This document shows, in pieces, positions 54,413-61,503 of a stretch of 64,000 nt of DNA. The notes under the pieces are model-generated. The model saw only the letters and a list, made by a program, of their open reading frames with translations. It was not told where the DNA came from and searched no databases. The first letter of the stretch is position 1; each line of letters opens with the position of its first letter. The DNA lies in assembly GCF_000215975.1 (NCBI RefSeq), contig NC_015682.1:992001-1056000 (forward strand). Reading direction: 5' to 3'. The DNA is from Thermodesulfobacterium geofontis OPF15. Lineage in GTDB: Bacteria > Desulfobacterota > Thermodesulfobacteria > Thermodesulfobacteriales > Thermodesulfobacteriaceae. A program made the translations under genes and the position numbers.

Positions 54413-55499
54413 AGTCAATCTTGAAGAGTTTAAGCAGATCATTAAAGAACTAACCGACGAGGCTAAAGTTTTAGGGAATCCTTATATATTTTTGACTGAA
54501 TTAGATAGGTTTTTAAGAAACAAGGGGATAAATCTTTACAGATATACCGGAGAGCTTGATAAAAAGGAAAGGAGAATCATAGATAGGGAGATTATCAGTC
54601 AGCTTATTAAGTGTGCAAATGAGATTTTGGAAAGATTTGACGCTGAAACTATTTTAGATGAAAGGAAAAAGCTTGAACGAGAATTTTTAGAAATTCTTAG
54701 GATATTCGCTAAATTGAAAAATATTGACTCAGCATATTATCTAATGCACGTTTTTTACTACTATTTCAATCCCTATGATTTTAACTACATTCTCATTTTA
54801 AATGAACTGAGAACGCTAAATCTTGATCCTGAAACTGAGATGGTAGAACTTAGAGTCAAAGATATTATTAACATTGATGAAGATCAGAAATTTACTGAAA
54901 AGGAGGATGTAGTTCAAGAAAAAGAAATAGGAGAGGTGCTTATTCAAGAATATCTTGAGCGTAGATGTAAGGAAGAGCCAAAAGTAGAGCTTCCGCAATG
55001 CGAGTGTGAAGAGGAAGAGTATCCCCTTGACCCCATCATTCAAGCAATTGAAGAATTGTTTGCCAATAAAGCTGATGTTAAGCCAACCTTAGAGATGGCA
55101 AAAGAGTATTTAAAAACCAAAGGATTGAGCCTTGAGACTTTCTCCAAAAGAGAGCTTATAGAGTTTTTAAATATCTTAGCTTCTTTGATAGCAGATAGAA
55201 TACTCTCTGACGACGAAGAGTTGGCTAAGATTTATAATAGTATGTGGCTTGAAGATATTAAGATCTACTGCTTAAAAAATCTAAGTCCTAAAAATCCTTA
55301 CTGTAGGGTAATGTATCTTTTTTATTTAGATATTATCGGTAGATATGGTGCTGAGAAAGCATCTCTTGAAGCTTATGAATTCGTAAAGAAAAGGGTTGAA
55401 CCAAACGAAGTAGAAAAGCTTCTTATGGAACTTTTAGAGGATGAGCTTAGCAAAAGGCAAAGGCAAGCAAAGACTAAATCAAAGCAAAAGAGAGGGTAA
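54405..55499 (+). CDS. Hypothetical acidic protein of the AAA+ operon
   Basis: A 364-residue, mostly helical protein of no family I recognise. A Cys-containing acidic linker (ELPQCECEEEEYPLDP, about 200-215) divides two helical halves (NLEEFKQIIKELTDEAKVLG and MAKEYLKTKGLSLETFSKRE). I chose the ATG at 54405, which has SD GGAGGAGAT, over the upstream frame start at 54390. Overlap with the AAA+ gene suggests a stable protein partnership. It may be a client-binding or structural subunit. Confidence 0.7.
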   Translation: MSKVNLEEFKQIIKELTDEAKVLGNPYIFLTELDRFLRNKGINLYRYTGELDKKERRIIDREIISQLIKCANEILERFDAETILDERKKLEREFLEILRIFAKLKNIDSAYYLMHVFYYYFNPYDFNYILILNELRTLNLDPETEMVELRVKDIINIDEDQKFTEKEDVVQEKEIGEVLIQEYLERRCKEEPKVELPQCECEEEEYPLDPIIQAIEELFANKADVKPTLEMAKEYLKTKGLSLETFSKRELIEFLNILASLIADRILSDDEELAKIYNSMWLEDIKIYCLKNLSPKNPYCRVMYLFYLDIIGRYGAEKASLEAYEFVKKRVEPNEVEKLLMELLEDELSKRQRQAKTKSKQKRG

Positions 55500-55502
55500 A
55501 AG

Positions 55503-55706
55503 ATGAAGGTATACAGAACCTCAGCCAGTTCTAAATATTGTGCTACTTGTGAGTATTGGGGTGCCGTGAGGCAGGTTAGATCGTCAACCGTTGAAAGCGA
55601 GGGATGGGGTATATGTTCTAACAGAAGGAGTAGTTTTTATGGTAAAGAAATGAAATACAAGGATCGTTGTTCTAAATACATGAGATGGATCGTGCTTGAG
55701 AGATAA
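55503..55706 (+). CDS. Small Cys-rich, zinc-ribbon-like protein
   Basis: A 67-residue protein. Cysteines are spaced as CATCEYWG, then GICSN and RCSKYMRW, giving a likely four-Cys zinc site. The C-x2-C-x-Y-W opening is one I associate with small proteins of phages and plasmids, a memory-based impression. The ATG follows the previous stop by three bases with SD GAGGG. Function unknown. Confidence 0.65.
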   Translation: MKVYRTSASSKYCATCEYWGAVRQVRSSTVESEGWGICSNRRSSFYGKEMKYKDRCSKYMRWIVLER

Positions 55707-55719
55707 AGGATGTAAAAAT

Positions 55720-55746
55720 TGCCCCAAGGCGTATTGCCCAGGGGCA
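55720..55746 (+). promoter_or_regulatory. GC-rich hairpin before the HExxE gene
   Basis: TGCCCC (55720-55725) pairs with GGGGCA (55741-55746) around an inner GGC/GCC stem and a GTATT loop. This is unusually GC-rich for the genome and lies 24 bases before the next start codon. It may control translation within the operon. Confidence 0.5.
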
Positions 55747-55769
55747 CCCTTTTCCCTCGGAAGTTTTCT

Positions 55770-56021
55770 ATGCAGATATACTTTACTGATGAAAAAACAA
55801 TTACTGATAACATTACAGGAGAAGTTTTTGACCTTGAAGAAGAACAAGGAGTATGGACTTGGGAAAGGAAAGTGTACGTATATAATAAATTATCAAGGAA
55901 GGAGAAGCTTAAAACTCTAATGCATGAGATTGTAGAATGTTTTTTAGTAGTTTATTTAGGGATGAAGCAAGACAGAGCCCATAAAATAGCAAGCTTTGTG
56001 GAGAGGGTAGTGGGGTTTTGA
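55770..56021 (+). CDS. Small HExxE-motif protein
   Basis: An 83-residue protein starting MQIYFTDEKTITDNITGEVF. The motif LMHEIVECFLVV (H-E-x-x-E) near residue 50 resembles a metallopeptidase-like helix, and a conserved helix with KQDRAHKIASFVERVVGF follows. Whether it is enzymatic cannot be told. The longer frame from 55719 would cross the hairpin and lacks an SD, so the ATG at 55770 is preferred. Last gene of the AAA+ operon. Confidence 0.6.
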   Translation: MQIYFTDEKTITDNITGEVFDLEEEQGVWTWERKVYVYNKLSRKEKLKTLMHEIVECFLVVYLGMKQDRAHKIASFVERVVGF

Positions 56022-56101
56022 AAAGGCTGTGCAGAAATAAAGTTTGCCATGCGGACAAAATTGAAAATTAAATTAAAATAAAAAGGAAGGAGGGAATAGT
56101 T

Positions 56102-57088
56102 ATGGCTACAGAGATTAAAGTATGGCAGATTATTAATGAAACATTAGAACCCATTGAAACTTCAATGGTAGAGGAGAAGCGTTTAGAAAAGGACCTTGAA
56201 AATTGGATTAAAACACATCCAGAAATTTTAGGAGAAAATATCCTAGTAATAGAAGAACAAGTTTCTACTAGTGAAGGATTTATTGATTTTCTAGGGATAG
56301 ATAAGGAGACAGGAGATCTCATCATTATTGAGCTTAAAAGGGATAGACTTGGGAGAGATGCTTTAGCACAGGCTATAGACTATGCTTCAGAAGTGGCTTC
56401 TTGGACAGAAGATGATATTAATGAGCGTATTAACAAAAAATTAAAAGACTTGATCATTGATGAAAACTTGAATTTGGAGGATTCAAACATTAACCTTAAC
56501 CAAAATCAAAAAATTTTGCTTGTGGGTTTTTCTATGGAGGACCGTTTACAAAGAATGATCGATTGGCTTTCTGAAAAATACGGAATGAGTATCAATGCAG
56601 TTCTTTTAAAATATGTAAAAACAAAGAATGGTGAGGAATTAATTGCAAGAACTATGGTTATACCTGAAGAGATAGAAAAAGAAAGAGCTGAAAAACAAAG
56701 AGGGCAGATAAAAATTCAATTGTCTGATGAACCAGGGAATTATAATATAGATGAATTAAAAAAACTATTATTAAAATATCTCTCAGAAGATAGACCTGTT
56801 CCAAAGCGTATAAGAACGATATTACTTCCTTTATGCTTAGAACATCCTATTGTAACTCGTAACATGATAAAGGAAGAATTACTCAAGAGAGGAGAAGCTG
56901 AAGATGAAACTTCAGCCGGGAAAATTATAACCACTATTTCAAGAGAAATAGGAATAGAAAAAAGAGATTATCTGCGCCAAATATTGAGATACGATAAAAT
57001 AAGCGAACATCAAAAAGAAAATTATAGAATTTCCGAAGAATACAAACAATTAGTAAAAGAAATACTATCTGAACTTAATAAAGAATAA
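56102..57088 (+). CDS. NucS/DUF91-like PD-(D/E)XK nuclease
   Basis: A 328-residue predicted endonuclease. The N-terminal region (about 25-115) has ENWIKTHPEILGENILVIEE, then EGFIDFLGIDKETGDLIIIE and the Lys of ELKRDRLG, giving D...E-x-K catalytic residues with a downstream Gln (LAQAIDYASEVA), the NucS layout. The C-terminal part (LCLEHPIVTRNMIKEELLKR) is probably a DNA-binding winged helix. It stands alone with a strong SD GGAGGGA. Repair and defence nucleases share this fold. The island context favours defence. Confidence 0.85.
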   Translation: MATEIKVWQIINETLEPIETSMVEEKRLEKDLENWIKTHPEILGENILVIEEQVSTSEGFIDFLGIDKETGDLIIIELKRDRLGRDALAQAIDYASEVASWTEDDINERINKKLKDLIIDENLNLEDSNINLNQNQKILLVGFSMEDRLQRMIDWLSEKYGMSINAVLLKYVKTKNGEELIARTMVIPEEIEKERAEKQRGQIKIQLSDEPGNYNIDELKKLLLKYLSEDRPVPKRIRTILLPLCLEHPIVTRNMIKEELLKRGEAEDETSAGKIITTISREIGIEKRDYLRQILRYDKISEHQKENYRISEEYKQLVKEILSELNKE

Positions 57089-57174
57089 GGTTTAGTAGAT
57101 AATGTTAAGGATTTGATAATGTTTTTTAAAAATTTGATAATAATTTTTAATCCGAGTTTCTAAGGAGACTTATT

Positions 57175-57957
57175 ATGTTTAGACAAAAGCAACAATTTAA
57201 ACCCCAAACAAATAAAATCTCTCTTAGCCCAAGCGAAATAGGGAAACCGCTTCTTAATGATTTCTGTCCTCGGTGCTTTTGGTTTACTAAAAAGTTTCCG
57301 ATTAAAGATAAACATCCTTTTAGCTCTCCAATGGCAGGTATCCTTAGCATAACCGATAAATATGTTAAGGATGTTGTTAAATGGCATGTGCAGGTATTAA
57401 ACCAATTACCAACTTGGATACTAAATCAATTGCAGAATTTTTATCCTCACCTTGATTTTGAGAATATTAGATTGATAAGACCAACTTCTTGGCGGGTTTC
57501 TCTTTTTGATGGGACATGCCTTTTAAGCGGACAAGCTGACGAAATTATAGAGTTTTCTGATGGCTCATTATTCATCATTGATTATAAAACTGCTGCTCTA
57601 ACAGAGTATCAAACAAAATTAAGACCTTTGTATGAGGCACAACTTAACGCTTATGCCTATTTAGCTAACAAAAAGTTGGGAAAGCCTGTTGTAGGCTTAG
57701 CTTTAGTATACTTTGACCCAGAGTATAAAGACCTTAAGGATGAGGTCATGCTACACCGAACTAAAGAAAAGTTTCTTTTTGGTTTCAACCCAACAGTAGT
57801 GCCAGTAAAGCTTATGGACAACGAGTGGGTAGAAGATTTATGCCAAACCCTGTTTGAAATTCTTTCTTTGAATTCACCCCCTGAAGGAAGGTCAAACTGC
57901 GAGGGGTGTAATTTACTACAGGACTGGTTAAATAAAATTAGCAATTATTTGTTATAA
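57175..57957 (+). CDS. Cas4/RecB-like PD-(D/E)XK nuclease
   Basis: A 260-residue exonuclease-like protein. It starts with LSPSEIGKPLLNDFCPRCFWFTKKF (Cas4-like opening with Cys). The catalytic stretch GQADEIIEFSDGSLFIIDYK (D...D-x-K) is followed by EAQLNAYAYLAN, the QxxxY motif of this superfamily. C-terminal NCEGCNLL supplies two more Cys, which could complete an Fe-S cluster with the N-terminal pair. No cas1, cas2 or repeat array is nearby, so it is a stand-alone relative rather than a CRISPR gene. Confidence 0.85.
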   Translation: MFRQKQQFKPQTNKISLSPSEIGKPLLNDFCPRCFWFTKKFPIKDKHPFSSPMAGILSITDKYVKDVVKWHVQVLNQLPTWILNQLQNFYPHLDFENIRLIRPTSWRVSLFDGTCLLSGQADEIIEFSDGSLFIIDYKTAALTEYQTKLRPLYEAQLNAYAYLANKKLGKPVVGLALVYFDPEYKDLKDEVMLHRTKEKFLFGFNPTVVPVKLMDNEWVEDLCQTLFEILSLNSPPEGRSNCEGCNLLQDWLNKISNYLL

Positions 57958-58006
57958 GATTAACCTTAACATCTTACCGAAACTCTCTTGGTAATAAAAA
58001 TAAAAG

Positions 58007-58489
58007 TTGAAATTACAAAAGAATAGATCAATTCATCCATATTTTGATGAGTTTATACAAATAAAGCAAGTAAGAGAATTTCTAAACTTAATTTTTGAAT
58101 ATAACTATGCCATAGTTGGTGGATTGGCAGTGTCTTTTTGGATCCCCGAGAGAAAACCAACGCCGGGAGAGCTTGATGTTTTGCTTGATGAAGACCATAT
58201 AAACGATTTTATTTTTGTTCTCGAAAATCAAAATTATACAATAGAAGGATGGAAAGGAATTGATCTAACTAATGTAGTCGTAAGAAAAGAGAAATTTCGA
58301 TTTGATATTCTACTTGCTCAAGATGATTGGTTAAAAGAAATGCTGTATTTCAGTATAAAAATAAAAGCCAAAAAGGTTAAAGTTCTTCATCCAAAATGGT
58401 TAATCAAAATGAAACTTTTAGCTATGAGAGAAAAAGATTTAAAGGATGTTGAGATGTTAGAGTGTCTCTTAAAAAAGAGAAAGCTATAA
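58007..58489 (+). CDS. Minimal nucleotidyltransferase (AbiEii/MNT-like)
   Basis: A 160-residue protein. The nucleotidyltransferase core is YAIVGGLAVSFWIPERKPTPGELDVLLDED with the G-G and D-x-D-like (ELDVLL) elements. A later Asp lies in FRFDILLAQDDW, and a Lys-rich C-terminal tail (EKDLKDVEMLECLLKKRK) follows. Such proteins act as toxins of AbiEii or MNT type, or as adenylyltransferases. No antitoxin (AbiEi or HEPN) gene is adjacent. The only start is a TTG at 58007 with no SD, so the annotated N terminus is uncertain. Confidence 0.7.
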   Translation: MKLQKNRSIHPYFDEFIQIKQVREFLNLIFEYNYAIVGGLAVSFWIPERKPTPGELDVLLDEDHINDFIFVLENQNYTIEGWKGIDLTNVVVRKEKFRFDILLAQDDWLKEMLYFSIKIKAKKVKVLHPKWLIKMKLLAMREKDLKDVEMLECLLKKRKL

Positions 58490-58561
58490 AAAACAAGTAA
58501 TATGTATGACATGCTGAAGGAATGTAGCTATATACGCTCTTTTTAGATGATAGCATGTGGG

Positions 58562-59009
58562 TCATAACGGAATACCTCTTTGAATAGCCTCGTTAATTTT
58601 TTTCATCATCTCTCCAATTCTACCAATTAATGATGCATGAATTTCCTTTCCACTAAACACCGATTTTACTATATTTACATAACATTTCCCGCCCAAAACT
58701 ACAATTCTATCAAACTTATCTAATCTTTTTTCTACTACTTGCTTAGAAAGTTCCTCTATAGATATTTTTTTCTGATTTATTTCTGCAAAAGGTCGCATTA
58801 TAATTACCTGGAACAATCTCATCAGGAAGCAAAAATCCATATTTTGCAGATAAAATGCACCAAGATGTTGAATAAAATTTCTCTGCATATTCTCTACACT
58901 TTTTAGCAAACGCTCCTATATATACATCTTTTGCCTTAGTAGGACCTGCATCTGGTTTTTCATCCCATATTTTCTTTTTTCCACAAGAAACTATACACAG
59001 TGTCCTCAT
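58562..59009 (-). pseudogene. DUF6884/YaaA-like gene with a +1 frameshift
   Basis: The first frame (59009 downward) encodes MRTLCIVSCGKKKIWDEKPD, LSAKYGFLLPDEIVPGNYNA, then loses frame after NYNATF. The second frame continues with AEINQKKISIEELSKQ, DRIVVLGGKCYVNIV and GRIGEMMKKINEAIQRGIPL. Removing one A from the AAAA run at 58787-58790 (T4 on the coding strand) joins them into about 148 residues of DUF6884, a YaaA-related family. Its start overlaps the upstream stop by four bases, so it was the last gene of a three-gene operon. It could be a real mutation or an assembly error. Confidence 0.8.
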
Positions 59010-59894
59010 GTGCTCACCTCCACTATATCACCTTTTATTTTAATCATTCCTTTAACGCAAAACTCTTTTGCTATACATTCAGAATAATATGGACAATCCC
59101 CGGTAATTTTATCTCGCCTATAACAACCATTTTTAGAAAGATACCAAAGAGGTTTATCCATATTTAATGGTATCAAATCTATGCCTTCATTCTGAAGTTT
59201 TTTAAAACTCTCAAACCAAACTTCTTGTGTATATTTAGTTAGTTTATTTTTTTCAGTTTTAAAATTTCCTCTAATAACTCCTGTTGCTAATGTAGCTCTT
59301 ATCACATGTATATCTACCGGGATAGGAATTTTATCTAAATTTTTTAATTCAAGACCAATATTGTCTCTAAGCATTCTTATCCATAAAGGACCAATCTTAG
59401 GACCTCTAAGGTTCGGATAATTATTATTTTCCTTTTTATTTTGTAGTCGTCTCCAAATTAGCTCTGCATCATTATTGCAGTCTTTAATAAAATTTAATGG
59501 ATCCCCTTTCCACTTCTCCCAAAAAGTAGTCCCTAGGGTTTTCCAAATTGAAACATCTTTTTTTTTCTCTCCAGGATAAATTATGTTTTTTTATATCATC
59601 TTTAATTTTTTCAAAAGAACTTTCATATACCTTTTCTGGATAAAATAAATATCTCGTTTCCGGGTCTTCATATGTTCTTCTTGCGCTTTCCCATAATTCA
59701 TCAGCTTTTCTTTGATAGTCAATTGATACCGTAAAAGTTATAAAAAGCACATGTTCACGGGAGCCTTTAGTCATACCTTTTGGCAATATATCCTCAGGCA
59801 TCTCCTTTTTTCCGAAAATACCAGTCTTCGTATATGTTTCATAAAGAAGTTTAATTAACTCTTTCCCCCGCTCTGGGTCAAGCTTGATAATCAT
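59006..59894 (-). pseudogene. HhH-GPD-like Cys-cluster protein, frameshifted at A9
   Basis: The frame from 59894 (MIIKLDPERGKELIKLLYET) derails after SWREKK at a run of nine A on the coding strand (59558-59566). With one A removed it reads on as DVSIWKTLGTTFWEKWKGDP, PNLRGPKIGPLWIRML, IPIPVDIHVIRATLATG and GCYRRDKITGDCPYYSEC, to a normal end at 59006 (about 295 residues). The K-I-G and P-V-D-x-H motifs resemble HhH-GPD DNA glycosylases. The C-terminal cluster C-x9-C-x5-C-x5-C suggests Fe-S binding. A9 tracts allow transcriptional slippage, so a full protein may still be made. Confidence 0.65.
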
Positions 59895-59953
59895 TTTTCT
59901 TAATTTCCTGTACTTTTTCCATCATTTATCTGGCGCTAAATAGAGCTCTTTTC

Positions 59954-60850
59954 TTAAAAATTTTTCTCACATATATCACTTATTCCGCACTTTTTACAAA
60001 TAGTTTTATTGCGACAAAATCCAAAGTTTGATGATTCAGTTTTAGAACAATAGGTGTAAATTCCTTTATTGATTTCTCTTAATGTATATGGAAGATTTAA
60101 TTTTTTTAAGAAATTTATCACATTTTTTTCATTAAGATCTCCTATTAATTTAGATATCCCTGTAATTTTTAAAAAGTGTTTATTAGCCGAGTCCAACTTA
60201 AATGAATTTATTGCAAACTGAGCTTCTTTAATGTCACCAACTATAAAATCGAATATATTTTCTCCTATACCATATAATTCTTTCCATGGTTTTTTTATCT
60301 TTTTAAATTCTTCCCAATCTTCAGGAGATATATTAAGAAAATCAGAATCGGTAATATCTGGTATTTTTTTATACTCACAATATTTCTTTTTTAAAAAGTA
60401 GGAAAAACTTGCGTTATAGTTATTCTTTAAATAATTACAACAGACTAACATATACCATAATAATTTCCAAAAACTGTTTCCTTTCTTATTTTCTTCTTTT
60501 TCTAAATAATTTTCAACACATTTGTAAAATTTATAACCTTCTATACCGTATTCTCCATTTTTCATACTCTGATATAAAGGACTTGAAATAGACCCTGCAA
60601 AGTTGCGATTGTATTTTTTATTTTTTTGTATATCTAATTTGTCTAAAATTTGTCCGATGCTATTTATTGAACATATTCCCTGTTCCTTTAAAAGACCAAT
60701 AAATTTCCAGCATTCAAATCCTCCTTGTTCATACCCTCTGCGAAGAAATACTTCATCAATATTTTCCCAATCTTCGTAATATTGATCCCATCTATGTTTA
60801 GTTTTTTCTACCACATAAAGGATAATCCTTTTTGCCCCTTCTATATCCAT
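59954..60850 (-). CDS. HhH-GPD-like protein with C-terminal Fe-S cluster motif
   Basis: A 298-residue protein. The C-terminal motif FCRNKTICKKCGISDIC (C-x5-C-x2-C-x5-C) nearly matches the endonuclease III iron-sulphur loop (C-x6-C-x2-C-x5-C). Before it, PWKELYGIGENIFDFIVGDI resembles the helix-hairpin-helix, and KLDSANKHFLKITGI sits where glycosylases have their catalytic Asp. The overall match is distant. I chose the ATG at 60850, six bases after a strong SD (GGGAGGTGA), over the frame start at 61018. First gene of a leftward three-gene operon with its own promoter. Confidence 0.65.
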   Translation of the reverse strand: MDIEGAKRIILYVVEKTKHRWDQYYEDWENIDEVFLRRGYEQGGFECWKFIGLLKEQGICSINSIGQILDKLDIQKNKKYNRNFAGSISSPLYQSMKNGEYGIEGYKFYKCVENYLEKEENKKGNSFWKLLWYMLVCCNYLKNNYNASFSYFLKKKYCEYKKIPDITDSDFLNISPEDWEEFKKIKKPWKELYGIGENIFDFIVGDIKEAQFAINSFKLDSANKHFLKITGISKLIGDLNEKNVINFLKKLNLPYTLREINKGIYTYCSKTESSNFGFCRNKTICKKCGISDICEKNF

Positions 60851-60889
60851 TTCACTCACCTCCCAAATTTTTTTACCTAATTCTTTTTT

Positions 60890-60916
60890 ATTATACCTAA
60901 TTCTTTCATAAATCAA
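60890..60916 (-). promoter_or_regulatory. Promoter of the glycosylase-like operon
   Basis: On the minus strand, TTGATT (60916-60911), a short 15-bp spacer, and a perfect TATAAT (60895-60890), followed by a twice-repeated AGAATTAGGTA (once overlapping the -10). The leader is about 35 bases and carries the strong SD. Confidence 0.5.
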
Positions 60917-61087
60917 GTACTTTGCTTTTGTCCTGAATTGTGAGTATAGACGAAATATTTTGTATATTCCAATTTTGACCGAACTGCTGGGTTCTCTATA
61001 CGTGACCAACTTTATCATTTTGCACTTATTTCCTTTTAAAATTATTAAAAATCAATATATTCTCTAATACCTTTGCTAAAATTTTGG

Positions 61088-61308
61088 TAGTGTCTAATTA
61101 ATTGTATAAAGACTTGAAAAGTAAAATAGGCATAGTAGCATCTCCAATGGTTAATAACTTTAAACTACTAGAAAGGAGGGGAAGCTACCATGAAAGAAAA
61201 GAAATGAGAGGTTAAACTTAAGGAGGTTAAGGGGATTTAACAAGATTGAATTGGGGGGAACTACCATGCCCTTCCCGAAGAAATTTTTACACAATTAATG
61301 AAACACTA
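61088..61308. mobile_element. 221-bp MITE-like internally deleted IS256-like element
   Basis: The left end TAGTGTCTAATTAATTG and the right end CAATTAATGAAACACTA are imperfect inverted repeats of about 24 bp. The interior keeps the transposase start (ACCATGAAAGAAAAGAAATGA, five codons then stop). It then jumps to the sequence found at the 3' end of the decayed copy (AGGTTAAACTTAAGGAGG). It is a transposase-free derivative of the element at 44168-44950. No target duplication is evident. Confidence 0.75.
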
Positions 61309-61376
61309 TCTTTTATACCATATCTTGTGGTTGTTATTTTCAAAACGTTACATCGGTAAATTAGCTACAAAATAGT

Positions 61377-61400
61377 AGTGTTCATTAATTGTGTAAAGAC
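61377..61400. mobile_element. Solo left-end of the IS256-like element
   Basis: TAGTGTTCATTAATTGTGT followed by AAAGAC matches the left ends at 44168 and 61088. No matching right end or body follows. It marks the right border of the accessory island. Confidence 0.65.
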
Positions 61401-61439
61401 CTGAAAGGTAGGGAAGGGAAAGATAAAATAGTAAAAAGC

Positions 61440-61469
61440 TTGAAAATTCTTTCATAAATCTTATATAAT
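61440..61469 (+). promoter_or_regulatory. Promoter of the DUF89-topA unit
   Basis: TTGAAA (61440-61445), an 18-bp spacer, and a perfect TATAAT (61464-61469). The leader would be about 28 bases. It begins 40 bp after the last IS end. Confidence 0.6.
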
Positions 61470-61503
61470 TCACTAAAATTAACAACAAATAAATTAAATC
61501 AAA

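Noticed and set aside
55696-55920. Cys-motif reading frame (GCKNCPKAYCPGA) as an extra small gene
   Set aside because: It has only a TTG start without SD, overlaps the HExxE gene by about 150 bp, and coincides with a GC-rich hairpin. Its cysteines look suggestive but are not enough.
57175-57957. Part of a CRISPR-Cas locus because of Cas4 similarity
   Set aside because: No repeat-spacer array and no cas1, cas2 or effector gene occurs in the window.
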